Below are positions 11,244 through 21,456 of a stretch of 33,550 nucleotides of DNA, one piece after another. Origin of the DNA: Nemertoderma westbladi (lineage: Eukaryota; Xenacoelomorpha; Nemertodermatida; Nemertodermatidae); the NCBI GenBank assembly GCA_032718475.1, contig JAUCBJ010008649.1, positions 1-33,550 on the forward strand. The letters run 5' to 3'. A program made the position numbers and the translations under genes. The notes under the pieces are model-generated. The model was not told the origin of the DNA. It saw only the letters and a list, made by a program, of their open reading frames with translations, and did no database searches. How positions within the stretch are numbered: the first letter of the stretch is position 1; every line of letters starts with the position of its first letter.

Positions 11244-12026
11244 GGCAGCAGAAAATAACTCAAATAATTATAATGATAATCGCAAAAAGTCTTGAGAGGT
11301 TCAGGTTAATATCAAACCGAGGCTGCTGCCGTTATTAATAATCAATACTGAGTTAGAAACAAAATTTGAAATAAAATTTGCGCCCATGTGAAGAACAGGC
11401 CTACCAGGTTTTCACTTTTCGGTCGAAATTCTCCTGGAATTGGAATTTTATATATGAAGAGTTTGTAGTTTTCAAAAATTTATCTTTATTAAATTGTTTT
11501 ATAGCGCTTATTTCTGTCTTATAACCTGTATACTTATTCGTTTATTGTTTTGGTTAGAATCAGACCTTCTGAAACCTGTGGTTTTAGTGATTACCTGGTA
11601 TTCTTCAATCTTCACTGGTAAACTGCAAAGTGAAATATAACACCAGAAAGTCTGGCATACTTCACATTGGCCAAAATTTGAAAAATAACCTACATTTACA
11701 AAACAAATTTACCAAAAAAAATTGACAGAAAAAACTAAAACAAAAACACAATTCGAAATAAATAAATAACAATTTCAAATTACAATAACTAAATTAAACT
11801 AAATTTACAACACAATATTTGAAACAAAATTAATTCTTGAACCAGATGATATATATAATAAGCATAGCAAAACTGCAAACTGAAAAGTAAATAGCTTTGT
11901 AATATACTTTCGCACTGTTGCCTACTGTATAGCGTTGTCCCCGTTATCTATTATTTAATGTTTACAGTTGTTCCAATATTTACATATTGTTGCTGACTCC
12001 TGTAGTGTGGCATGGCTCTTGGTTAT
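11244..12026. other. Non-coding upstream region with dispersed repeat pieces
   Basis: No gene is seen. CGTTTATTGTTTTGGTTAGA (from 11539) recurs in the 68-bp repeats at 15013-15205. The word GCCCATGTGAAGAA (11382) followed by an ACCAGG.TTTCACTT segment recurs near 25108. Both are scraps of interspersed repeats. A long A-rich tract covers about 11690-11830. Confidence 0.5.
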
Positions 12027-12034
12027 TATAATAC
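12027..12034 (+). repeat. Target site duplication, left copy
   Basis: TATAATAC immediately precedes the CAGGGCCG terminus. It is identical to the 8 bases that follow the opposite terminus at 12880-12887. Confidence 0.9.
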
Positions 12035-12879
12035 CAGGGCCGTATTTAGGGGGGGGGGGGGGAGGGTCCAGGCCCCCCACCACAGGGGGCCCCCAACCAC
12101 GATCCCACAACTATAGTGATCGACGAACTATAGAGGAGCCGAACCGGAACCGAACTGAAACATCATAGAAATTTTGAATTTTGCTACTTATTTTTAACAA
12201 AATAAATGAAAGACACAAACAAAATATTTGAAAACAAAAAACAAATGAAATTTTTTTTTTTTCAGTTTTGATTTTTGCATTTTTTGATCAGATGTTTTTA
12301 TACTGATATAATCAGGAACATGCTTCAAATTTCTAATTTCCACGTCTAATATATACAGTAGCTGTATAGTGATGTGAGTTTTTCTGAAATGTCTTTTCAA
12401 GGAAATTTCCGGAAAAGTATTTTTCATCCGTAGTTACGACCACTAGAGGCAAAACAACGAACCACCTAAACATATATCTAAGCAAGAATCCCTTGTTTCT
12501 AGTGTTTTTTACTCTACTTGTGTTTTACTATATGTTTTCAGAATGTGCTAAATAAAGTAATTAAAAAATAGGAAATTTCCGGAAAATGTTTAGGAAATTT
12601 CCGGAAAAATGTATAGGACATTTACGATTATTTCCAAAGATTTTCTGACTCACATCCCTACTAATATATTTACATTCAGGTTTCTTTGAAAGGTATTTGC
12701 AATAAATATCTTGAAAAGTTAGGGTAATGGAAACGAGAGAAAATGTGTCTTTCAGTATAGTATAGTCTTTGAGATTCCTCGGCGCCCCGTAGGTGTAAAC
12801 CCCATACAGTAGAGCCCAGACCCAGTCCCCCCACCACTGACCCGGCCCCAGGCCACGCACCACTCTAAATCCGGCCCTG
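12035..12879. mobile_element. Non-autonomous hAT-type transposon, 845 bp
   Basis: The left end CAGGGCCGTATTTAG (12035-12049) and the inverted right end CAGGGCCGGATTTAG (12865-12879) match at 14 of 15 positions. They are flanked by a perfect 8-bp duplication, TATAATAC. CAG...CTG ends and 8-bp duplications are the signature of the hAT superfamily. There is no transposase gene inside, so it is a MITE-like or internally deleted copy. The interior holds a G/C-rich subterminal region, a 14-G run (12049-12062), three AGGAAATTTCCGGAAAA words and a nested inverted-repeat segment. Confidence 0.88.
12367..12660. mobile_element. Nested inverted-repeat element inside the hAT copy
   Basis: TAGTGATGTGAG (12367-12378) is repeated in inverted form as CTCACATCCCTA (12649-12660), and pairing continues inward through TTTTCTGA and the AATTTCCGGAAAA words. 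CTAATATA occurs at 12346-12353 and directly after the right end at 12661-12668. This may be an 8-bp target duplication, with 13 extra bases on the left. It would be a second hAT-like insertion in the first. Confidence 0.5.
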
Positions 12880-12887
12880 TATAATAC
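12880..12887 (+). repeat. Target site duplication, right copy
   Basis: TATAATAC directly follows the CTG end of the hAT-type element and is identical to 12027-12034. Confidence 0.9.
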
Positions 12888-13159
12888 AAAGTAATAATAA
12901 TTATCATAATCTATTATAGTTATCGATATCACTACCAAGTAATACATTTTCAAATAATTTATAGCAATAATTTGCCCTGTCTTGTATAGTACATACATTG
13001 GAATTGTTACGTTAACTCAAGTTTACAGTAGGTTGCTGTTCTGTAAATGTAAACAATACGTCAAAAACCCACAACCTTTATAATGCCCACAAATAAAACT
13101 ATAACTTGTTTGCTCTTGGCTCTCTTAAATTATTGTTTAGGCTAGAATTACCTGCCTTG

Positions 13160-13250
13160 GGCATCTATGAGGTAGGCCTAGTGATCAAATCTGTTGCCTT
13201 AAATACAAATCTATCCAGGTGTACTGTAGTGGGTTCGATCATTGCAAGGG
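13160..13250 (+). repeat. Possible tRNA-derived SINE fragment
   Basis: AGGCCTAGTGA (13174-13184) resembles the pol III A box TRGCNNAGTGG, and GGTTCGATC (13232-13240) resembles the B box GGTTCGANTCC. The spacing of about 57 bp is long but acceptable. There is no cloverleaf, so it is not a functional tRNA gene. Confidence 0.35.
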
Positions 13251-14165
13251 GGCCATTTTCGTTTCGGCATGACCTTTATATTATAATTGTTTAAAGGAAT
13301 TCCTTAAATAATCGCTAAATGAGTACTAATTTTCTTGTGGACTATAAAGATGGCACTGTAACCTGCTCATTTCCCTTAATTGCTAATAACATTGAGCCCC
13401 CTTCTCTCTACAGGGTGTTACTATAGAACAGCTTTGGAAGATGATGTGGAACATTTTCCTCAATCTGCGATCAGATTGCTTACTTTCGTTGCACTTACTG
13501 CTACTACTACTACTGTACTTCAATCGACCATCGACCTGTTACACTACAGTACATTGAAGCTGCACATTGATATGCTTTAGTATGATGGCTTAACAAAAAA
13601 TATTTTTATTTTTTTAGGAAGAGTAGGATAGGAAGATTGTTTCGCTTCAAGTATCTTTTGTTTCGATAATCTTTCTGTTGGATTTTTTGAGATTTGTGAC
13701 TTTGGAGCCTTCATTGTCTTATTTTGAATAAAATCACCTGGTCGTAGTTAACAATTAAGTGCGGTGGCGCTGAGCGACTGAGTGGCCGGCGGCGGCCACT
13801 TTTGTAATCTTTTTTGTTTGTTTGCCCGACTTTTGCAATCTCGTTCTAATTTCGAACGACTTTACAAAACTCGGGAAACAAATCTAATTGGCTGGAGTGG
13901 TTTCTATATCAACGGGATATCCAATCAAGTTGTTTCCATAATTTAGCTTATCAAAATAGGAGACAGAAGCAAGTAATATATTTTGAAAATTTACAAACCA
14001 GCAAATTCGGTTCATTTCCCCAACGTTGAATAATAACTACTGTGGTGTAATTAGTGCAATTGCGCCGGTTGCACTTTTTCAAACGCCGATAGCTAAAGAA
14101 TGACAATGAAAATAAAAATACTGGCTCACCCAGTTAGTGGCCGGGAGGTGAAACTGTCTCTGTTT
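13251..14165. other. Non-coding, scraps of interspersed repeats
   Basis: No gene is seen. CTGTAACCTGCTCATTTCCC at 13359 belongs to the 68-bp repeat family. The stretch 14071-14130 (TTTTTCAAACGCC..TAGC and CTCACCCAG) resembles 21245-21293, so both belong to another dispersed repeat. The open frame at 13380-13580 has no protein-like features. Confidence 0.45.
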
Positions 14166-14205
14166 CAAATAATAATAATAATAATACTTTGTAATGTATA
14201 ATAAT
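14166..14205. repeat. ATA-rich repeat shared with 15328-15365
   Basis: AATAATAATAATACTTTG followed by TAATGTATAATAATATT occurs here and again at about 15328-15365. The same non-simple tail in both places shows they are copies of one repeat, not independent microsatellites. Confidence 0.7.
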
Positions 14206-14248
14206 ATTCAGTCCCGTCACACGTTATGAGTATAGCATAGAAAAAACT

Positions 14249-14390
14249 GTAAGCTCTATTAATGGGTTGCTTGTGCATGTGGATGACTCCTGCTACTGTA
14301 CCTGGGATCATGGATCCTGAAGTCAGATGAAGACCTTCGAATACGTAAGAGAAGGTGGCGCGACTGGAGCCTATAGAGAATTCTTAAACT
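14249..14390 (+). mobile_element. LINE C-terminal fragment, degenerate
   Basis: The translation in pieces gives VDDSCY, then SWILKSDEDLRIRKRRW. This resembles the block after the LINE reverse-transcriptase palm (VDD.CYLGSWI...EDIRIRK). The nucleotide sequence is clearly related to 25400-25500. Frameshifts and stops are present. Confidence 0.65.
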
Positions 14391-14493
14391 ACGTAAAGTG
14401 ACATTATTTGTCATTCATATCCATTCGGTTTATTATCTGACTATAGGGGCGCGCGGGTGATTAATTTATTTATTTAAATCACTCATGATGTCC

Positions 14494-14789
14494 TTTTTTT
14501 TACTTTTTATGTCCTCCAGAAATTTACCGTTAGGTTCCATGCTACCGGTTTCTCTACTGCTGTTCTCTCAGGCTATCAGTACCGGTATTACTTTTTTTTA
14601 CTTTTTATGTCCTCCAGAAATTTACCGTTAGGTTCCATGCTACCGGTTTCTCTACTGCTGTTCTCTCAGGCTATCAGTACCGGTATTAGTTTTTTTTTAC
14701 TTTTTATGTCCTCCAGAAATCTACCGTTAGGTTCCATGCTACCGGTTTCTCTACTGCTGTTCTCTCAGGCAATCAGTACCTGTATTAGT
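14494..14789. repeat. Minisatellite, three units of 98-99 bp
   Basis: Three near-identical units begin at about 14494, 14593 and 14691. Each has a T-run, CTTTTTATGTCCTCCAG, ACCGTTAGGTTCCATGC and a TCTCAGGC.ATCAGTACCGG word. Their length allows a fortuitous open frame at 14607-14795. Confidence 0.93.
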
Positions 14790-15012
14790 ATATAGAGCAC
14801 TATTTTGCAGTATTGCATGTACAGATGTAGGTAAAGCAGGTATTTTAGGTATTTTAGTACTGGTATCGGCACCGGTACTGCTGTAGGCCTTCTGTGTAGC
14901 CTACCATTAAAATACGGTAATGGCAGGCCTACCGCCGACCGGCTGACCGGTTGTGCTAATAAATTTTAAATAATTGATAGGCCAAACTGGATTGTGGAAA
15001 ATGTGAATAGAA
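14790..15012. other. Non-coding spacer, rich in ACCGGT and AGGCCT words
   Basis: No gene is seen. Several short words (ACCGGTACTG, TAGGCC, GGCCTACC, GACCGG) recur in this stretch and across the whole window. Confidence 0.4.
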
Positions 15013-15205
15013 AATCCCGCCTCTGTAACCTGCTCCTTTCCCTCAATTAGTTATGTGATCGTTTATTGTTTTGGTTAAGAAATCCCGCCTCTGTAACCTG
15101 CTCCTTTCCCTGAATTGGTAAAGTGACCGTTTATTGTTTTGGTTAGAAAGGCCCGCCTCTGTAACCTGCTCCTTTCCCTCAATTAGTTAAGTGATCGTTT
15201 ATTGT
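15013..15205 (+). repeat. 68-bp tandem repeat, three copies
   Basis: Units start at 15013, 15081 and 15149, each with CCCGCCTCTGTAACCTGCTC, CTTTCCCT.AATT and CGTTTATTGTTTTGGTTA. The third unit is cut short by an ATA microsatellite. A reverse-complement copy lies at about 28552-28640, and partial copies are at 11539 and 13359. Confidence 0.93.
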
Positions 15206-15365
15206 AATAATAATAATAATAATAATTTATAATACTAATAATAATTTATAATAATAATAATAATTTATAATAATAATAATAATTTATAATAATAATAATA
15301 AATTTATAATAATAATAATAATTTATAATAATAATAATAATACTTTGTAATGTATAATAATATTT
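15206..15365. repeat. Compound TAA microsatellite
   Basis: TAA triplets are broken at regular intervals by TTTATAA, giving a higher-order periodicity of about 20-24 bp. The stretch ends in the ACTTTGTAATGTATAATAATATT tail shared with 14166-14205. Confidence 0.9.
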
Positions 15366-15655
15366 AATATTATTCACATACTGTAACTGTATAATAACCA
15401 TACCCAGATACCTGCAAACCAGCACTACCCACTACCGGACGCGGACAGCAAGCACTTCACTAAACCGCAGTACAGTCTGACAGTAGTACAGGACGTCGGC
15501 AGTTCATACTGTCATATACAGATATATAACTGTATAACGGTACTTAAGTTTTTTGCGCAATAATCAGTACCGGTCTGCCGGTATTGAATTATAGGCTTTT
15601 TAACAAAAAATACAGTTCTGCAGTTTGTATTTGACACCCAGAACCGGCGTAGACA

Positions 15656-16243
15656 ATGAGCGAGATAGAAGCAGCTGACTCACAGTCGACGATCCCCCAG
15701 TCCGCGATTCCGACGGCAGATTTCGTCGACGATGTCGAAAAATACATGTCGGACAAAGAGGGTGCAGACACGGTCATCCGACGTCTGGACGAGCTGCACC
15801 GAAAATATAAATTCCTCGAAATGAATTTACTACAAAAGAAGAAACGATTGAAAGCGCAATTACCCGATATTTCCAACACTCTAGAAATGATAAACTTTTT
15901 GCAGAAAAACCACACGCAAGATATTGAGACTCATTTCCAACTGTCCGAGTGCGTGTACGCGAGCGCCACGCTCCCCCCGCCGACAGACAAGGAGACCCAG
16001 AAGGTGTGTCTGTGGTTGGGAGCCAATGTTATGCTCGAGTACCCAATCCAGGAGGCTCAGGAACTGCTGAGTAAGAACCTCGAGCGAGCTCGGGCCTCTC
16101 TCGCCAAGGTCGGCGCTGATCTCGACTTTCTCCGCAATCAGTACACGGTTACCGAGGTGAACATGGCGAGGGTTTACAACTGGGATGTCCGGAGGCGGCA
16201 ACTCGAGAAGGGGGCTGCCGGAATCTCTGTAACTGATAAATGA
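15656..16243 (+). CDS. VBP1: Prefoldin subunit 3 (VBP1)
   Basis: The 195-residue product is an alpha-class prefoldin subunit. Prefoldin is the hexameric cytosolic chaperone that delivers actin and tubulin to the CCT chaperonin; VBP1 also binds the VHL protein. The diagnostic stretches are YKFLEMNLLQKKKRLKAQLP (51-70, end of the N-terminal coiled-coil helix), KVCLWLGANVMLEYP (116-130, beta hairpins) and DFLRNQYTVTEVNMARVYNW (157-176, C-terminal helix). Length matches the family (about 190-200). The start is chosen from ACAATGA with A at -3 and from a fitting N-terminal length. Four residues (ETQK, about 113-116) sit where family members usually run straight from TDK to VCLW. The gene is uninterrupted here, although VBP1 usually has introns in vertebrates. 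It converges on ZNHIT2. Confidence 0.95.
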   Translation: MSEIEAADSQSTIPQSAIPTADFVDDVEKYMSDKEGADTVIRRLDELHRKYKFLEMNLLQKKKRLKAQLPDISNTLEMINFLQKNHTQDIETHFQLSECVYASATLPPPTDKETQKVCLWLGANVMLEYPIQEAQELLSKNLERARASLAKVGADLDFLRNQYTVTEVNMARVYNWDVRRRQLEKGAAGISVTDK

Positions 16244-17590
16244 GGGATGTGTTATTATTGAGCCTCAAACAGCTGTGATTAATTAGGTGTGATTGATTTA
16301 AACCATTGGTCTCTAACTTATTCGTACTAAAATCTATTGAATATTTTAGAAGTATTTTGTGCACAGAAACCAGCTCAAACTAATGAGCAGTGTTGCTCAT
16401 GATTTTAACTTTGGTCGTTTTGGTTTTGTTTGACTTAGATGATATTTCGTCGTGTTCTAAACTACAATTAAGACGGGCCTGTGAGATATAACCTTAACAA
16501 CTTAACCCTAAGTTTACGGCTGAATCGCTGAAAATATGCGAGCACTTTCCAAATTAACTTGTAATTGGAATTTTCTTTATGTGGTTGTTATTTCGATTGC
16601 CTTTTGAACTGAAATAATAATAACTATAAATCTATAAAAATAATGCCTTCGCTAATCACAAGGCGGTGATATCTAGACAGCCCGAGAATGTTGGCTTGAC
16701 CATCATTTCACGACCTACTGACTTACAACAATAGGAATAGCCATACTCATGGTTGGCTTTATGTGTGCTGTTGTTTATATTATTATAATATTGTGTATTT
16801 TTTATAATAAATAATCTTTCAGAGTTTATCCTTACCCTCGTGAGCTACTGGCGGCCAACAATAAAATGAATTAATTCGCTATTTCAATATATTAATCCAC
16901 AATTATTGATTTGCCATTAAATATTACGTTTACATTGTCTATTTTCACATCATTATTGGCTAATTATACCCAAAAGATTATATATGTTTTCATTATAACT
17001 ATAACATTAACCGTTTAGGCTACTCGCTGTGGAAAAGTAGCACAATCAGTGAGACCACAGAGTGTATTTTATTCTCTCCTAAATAAATGTGTATCAACGC
17101 TTTAAATTATCCTTTTCATTTAAGAATTAAGAATATTGATGAATTCCTCTTTTTTTTATGCTGTTAATAATGTAGCTGGCCGAAAAAAGTTTGGCGAGGA
17201 ATGATTGCATACCGGGCAACAATCAAAACTAAAAAAGGTACCCCAACTCCAGTGGTGGGGTGGGCTTTTTGTTAAATATGAAGAAATTACAGAAAAAGAC
17301 GTTAACATTACTTGATACGGGTCGGGTATTGTTTAATACATAATAAATTATTTCAGGCCTAGTTTGTATCAGATAATGTTACGTAAATTTATTGTCAAGT
17401 GCTTGATTCGAATGAATTTATAATTATGAATTGCTTTTTTCTAAGTTTGGCTAACTCCACAGCTTTTTATCACAAAGTGGACGTATTATTACAGCTCGGG
17501 GTGGGGGGGGGGGGGGGGGGGGGGTCGTGCATCAGCAGTGTTCAGCGCTCATGTTAAGCGCGCGCCATTCCATTTTCATCACATAACTAA
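16244..17590. other. Non-coding region between VBP1 and ZNHIT2
   Basis: No gene is seen. A plausible AATAAA for VBP1 lies at 16806-16811. A run of 22 G residues is at 17503-17524. The rest is AT-rich and unrecognised. Confidence 0.5.
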
Positions 17591-17595
17591 ATATA

Positions 17596-17686
17596 TATAT
17601 AAATGGTGCCACACCGCCACATTGCCACACCGCCACACTATTTGTATATAAATGGTGCCACACCGCCACACTGCCACACTATTTGC
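17596..17686. repeat. 49-bp tandem duplication with GCCACACC words
   Basis: TATATAAATGGTGCCACACC begins at 17596 and again at 17645. Each copy contains further GCCACA(C/T) subrepeats and ends CACACTATTTG. Confidence 0.9.
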
Positions 17687-17838
17687 TTATTTGTCTGTAA
17701 TTGTCCTGTTGTGGTAGTTTGCCGATATCTTAATATTAAAGGACTCAACCCCATCTATGTAACTTTTTTATAATATAATAAAGCGAATGAATAAGATAAG
17801 GCGGCCAATATAATATATTCTATAAAAATGTAGTGTAA

Positions 17839-18015
17839 GTCAGGAAATGTAGTCAGTGTACCCGCAATCAGTCAGGGTAAATAGTCAGGAAATGTAGTCA
17901 GTGTACCCGCAATCAGTCAGGGAAAATAGTCAGGAAATGTAGTCAGTGTACCCGCAATCAGTCAGGGAAAATAGTCAGGAAATGTAGTCAGTGTACCCGC
18001 AATCAGGGAAAATAG
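17839..18015. repeat. 45-bp minisatellite, four copies
   Basis: AAATGTAGTCAGTGTACCCG starts at 17845, 17890, 17935 and 17980, an exact 45-bp period. The last unit is shortened. It sits about 100 bp beyond the ZNHIT2 stop codon, within its likely 3' UTR or downstream flank. Confidence 0.95.
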
Positions 18016-18116
18016 AAACAGAAATAAAGTGGCAACCCTGTGGTGGTATAACCTCAGTTCAATTTGTGAAAATAAATTATTGAATCTGATTTACAAAAGT
18101 AATTTCCATCCCAATA

Positions 18117-19298
18117 CTACAAAACAATATCACGTTCAGTTTCAGTAAAACTAAATTTACACAAGACCAATCGGAGAGGAAGTCTACGTTTACAATGACT
18201 GTACGAAGGGGTTTCAGTCCACGATAAAAAATATTCTAATTTCCTAATAATACCTCGGAGTTGTATTCGCTCAACTTTATTCCACCTTTCTTTATAAGCC
18301 ACTGTTTTTTCGAGAAGCGATTTGAGATGTTCTATGGCCCTTTCGGTCTTATCTAAACCCGATTCGACGCTATTTAGCAACGCCACGGAATCTTCAAGGA
18401 CAATCTTAGCGAAATCGAGAGTGTTTCGAGTTGTTAGAGACGACCCGGACCTCATCCAGCAGTCATGGGCCGCCGTTTCCGGGTCTCCAAAACTCGCGTT
18501 GCTACCCAACACGGCGGAGAGACGGACAACGCAGTCCACAATATCGGCGTGTCTGTCTGTGTCACCGTTAAACAAACGCATCCCGTAAGCATAGGAGAAG
18601 ACAACATTTACGATACTGTAGATAATGTCAGGATTGGGTTTAATTGACGAGAGATCCTCAATGGGGCGCCGTCTATGGGGTATCGAGGAATTATTATTGG
18701 CAAATTTAACTTTATTTGAAGATGAAAGTTTATCAACGCGAAATGAGTCTGAGTCGTTGACTTTAGTTTTGAAGGAAGAAGAGTTTATTTCATCTTTCGA
18801 ATCCACTTCAAAAATAATTTGTTTCCCTCCTCTAGCCCACCAAGGTTCATAGTCTACAACTAGTTTCCCGATATTTCCGACTCGTACAAGCTCATCGAAG
18901 GCTTGTTGTTCTTTGGTTGTCAAACACTCCCATAGTTTATCTGAATCCTTATCCAAATCGATATCTTCGATGCGTTCCATTAAACTTTTATCATCTTCAT
19001 CGTCGCTAACGTCCGCGTATAAGTAATCATCATCGCAGCAAAGTAGCTCGTCGTCTTCTAGGTTTTTAAGCATCGCCAAGGTTTTATTTTTAACCTCGTC
19101 CGTAACTGTGTAATCATTCCTCAGGGCGTCGGTGTAGCTTTCCTTATAGAAGGTCTCCGAACACTCTGAATGCCGTTCGTCCTTGTAACAGGTAATGCAG
19201 CAGTACTCGAGATGGCATTTGGGACAGGTATATTTCGCGAAATCTTTCAGACAAATTCTACATAATTGTGGGCTTCTTTCTTCAGTACCGGTATTCAT
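18117..19298 (-). CDS. ZNHIT2: Zinc finger HIT domain-containing protein 2
   Basis: The product is about 393 residues. An N-terminal HIT-type zinc finger has the ligand pattern C13-x2-C16, C25-x2-C28, C33/C34, C37, H43 and C46. An acidic linker follows, then FDELVRVGNIGKLV..YEPWW, a ZNHIT2-family hallmark leading to its helical C-terminal region. ZNHIT2 acts with the R2TP/HSP90 co-chaperone in assembling U5 snRNP (PRPF8/EFTUD2), so it belongs to spliceosome biogenesis. The start is placed at ATG 19298 (ACCATGA, A at -3); two more codons are open upstream, but they begin with TTG. The gene is intronless, as it also appears to be in mammals. It lies tail to tail with VBP1 and in the same direction as SLC4A1AP, more than 2 kb downstream of it. 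Confidence 0.93.
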   Translation of the reverse strand: MNTGTEERSPQLCRICLKDFAKYTCPKCHLEYCCITCYKDERHSECSETFYKESYTDALRNDYTVTDEVKNKTLAMLKNLEDDELLCCDDDYLYADVSDDEDDKSLMERIEDIDLDKDSDKLWECLTTKEQQAFDELVRVGNIGKLVVDYEPWWARGGKQIIFEVDSKDEINSSSFKTKVNDSDSFRVDKLSSSNKVKFANNNSSIPHRRRPIEDLSSIKPNPDIIYSIVNVVFSYAYGMRLFNGDTDRHADIVDCVVRLSAVLGSNASFGDPETAAHDCWMRSGSSLTTRNTLDFAKIVLEDSVALLNSVESGLDKTERAIEHLKSLLEKTVAYKERWNKVERIQLRGIIRKLEYFLSWTETPSYSHCKRRLPLRLVLCKFSFTETERDIVL

Positions 19299-19445
19299 GG
19301 TCAATGCAATGATGCTGCTAATTGCTAAGGTTGTGAATCTTGTAATAATGTAAATTGTAAGTCCTGGCAGGGACAGCCGTATAATTTAGGCCTATTTACA
19401 ACTAGGCCTACAATGATGCGATGATATGTGAGTGCATAATTACTT

Positions 19446-19553
19446 AATTCGACTCTTATCAGCTTATGTCTTATATAACTAATGCACCAAACAGTACAGA
19501 ATTCGACTCTTATCAGCCTATGTCTTATATAACTAATGCACCAAACAGTACAG
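19446..19553. repeat. 54-bp tandem duplication
   Basis: AATTCGACTCTTATCAGC to ACAGTACAG occurs at 19446-19499 and 19500-19553 with one difference (GCTT versus GCCT). It lies about 150 bp upstream of the ZNHIT2 start, in its probable promoter region. Confidence 0.95.
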
Positions 19554-21456
19554 CACTTTTATCAATTGATATCTAGTTGTTGATTAAAAAAAAGTTGGGA
19601 ACGATTCGATCGATGTACGATATTGCATATTATCAACATTATGGAACGCGAAATTAAATACCCACAACTAAACTTTGACAGCTGAATTACATTTCACTAA
19701 TTATTGTCAATTGGAGTTACGTATTTTAATTACAGTATATTGTTAATTATTGTTCTATTTGTAATCAGTCGATTAGAATAATGTCAAGCAGCACATTATT
19801 TACATTGTCGTATCTATAGGGCCTATTGTAAAGTAAATGCTTAGTATATGTTGTTTATATATCGATTAATCTAACAAAACCAGAAAACTAAGCCAGGGTG
19901 TCAGCCGGGTACCATCATTTTTTGTATAGACTCAATGGACGATTTCACAAATTTTCTTATGTCATAGGAGGCTCGTACATTATAAAATATTGGTTACTTC
20001 CGATATTTTTTATTAGGCTAACTGAGAATGTATTACTGTAGGAGGTAGAAATAATTTTGTTCTTTATTCAGATAGGGGGGGGGGGGGGGGGGGGGGGAGA
20101 CTGCACGCAATAAAAATTCATCCCTCTCCAGGGGAAATTGGACGCAAATAACAACTGATTATTTCCAACAATACAACTGTAACCTGTGTCCAGTTTCCCC
20201 CTGTCTCTCTTCATTTTATTTATCTAAACCAGTAAGATCCCTTCGCAGAATAAACTGCTCACACATCGCTCTAATTAATTGTGATTTTTATGCTTTTATT
20301 TTTATGCTTATGCTTTTATGCTTTTTATACTTCCTTAATAACATTCGTAAATAACTATTATTCCAAAGTTGTAACATTACTCAACGCCGTTAGTATTAAC
20401 AGCGAGTTGTTATTTCGCACTTTACAACCTTAGAGGACATTACATCATTGTATTGGCCTGAACAATTAGTATTGTATTTGGTGTTATCCGTTAAGTAATG
20501 TCCCCTTAGTGGACATTACTTAACGCCGTCATTGGTTACCACGTAAACAATAGGTGGAAATTTGCCTGACAGCCAGATAGGCCTACTGCATTACCTACCG
20601 GTAGGCGGGGTATAGCTATTAATAACCAGCAAGGCCTAGCTATATTATTATAACATGGCTCCAAACGCCACCATAATTATAAGCTAACTTATTTATAACA
20701 TAATTAATGTCATTTTTACATTTATTTATACAGCAACTAATATAATTTGTGCAGTTTCTATCACTTATGATGTACATGTACAATCATTTCGTAATGTTAA
20801 AATTTTGGAATAAAACTGCATACATACTTGTTGGAAAGTACTTTACAGTGTTCTGATCCTCCCGGCTTTATTTTCACTCACTCACTAACGTTCGTTCGTG
20901 TAACAAAGCCACTCGGATCATCACACTGTAATTAAAGTGCTACTTTACACACAATTATGTAAATAGTTATTTTAATTAATTATTGGCAGTCACATAGAGA
21001 CAGGTGTGAGGTTTAAACTTTAAACGCATTTAACTCGGAATTATTATTTCTCGTTTTTTCCTACACTCAAAAGTCAAAATGTAAAAACGTCATTTTCTAA
21101 TAAATTCGTTTAAAATTTTCATTGAATGGTCTTGACATATTGACCAATAAGGTTGTAGACATAATTTTTGTTTTGGGCCGATAACTAATTTTGGGCCGGT
21201 TGATAAATAACTGCAGTGTAACTGGTGAAATATCCCCGAAGACACATTTTTCAAACGCTTGTAGCAAAAATACAAATTCTGACTCACCCAGGTAATTTAT
21301 CTCCATTCCATGCAATCTCATTAAGAATTTTCGAAAAATTTGGGGAGAGGAGGCAGGTACCTGAATAACGATACGATATTCCAGGACATGGTGTATATGG
21401 TGAGAACGAACTTCGACAAATATGTCAAACTAAAATCATTAATACGTAGTCGGAAT
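19554..21456. other. Non-coding region with hairpin and poly-G tract
   Basis: No gene is seen. A run of 23 G residues occupies 20075-20097. A perfect 13-bp inverted repeat is at 20491-20523. The segment 21245-21293 resembles 14071-14130, and short open frames across it are repeat-derived. Confidence 0.5.
20491..20523. repeat. Perfect 13-bp hairpin ending in TTAA
   Basis: TTAAGTAATGTCC (20491-20503) and GGACATTACTTAA (20511-20523) are exact reverse complements around a 7-base loop. Confidence 0.85.

Noticed and set aside
13232-13250. tRNA gene
   Set aside because: A B-box-like word is present, but no cloverleaf can be formed; at most a SINE remnant.
14607-14795. 62-codon open frame with a repeated hydrophobic peptide
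   Set aside because: It exists only because the 99-bp minisatellite unit is a multiple of three and lacks stops; no start context or family.
15589-16364. Minus-strand open frames over VBP1
   Set aside because: Antisense shadows of a clearly conserved plus-strand gene.
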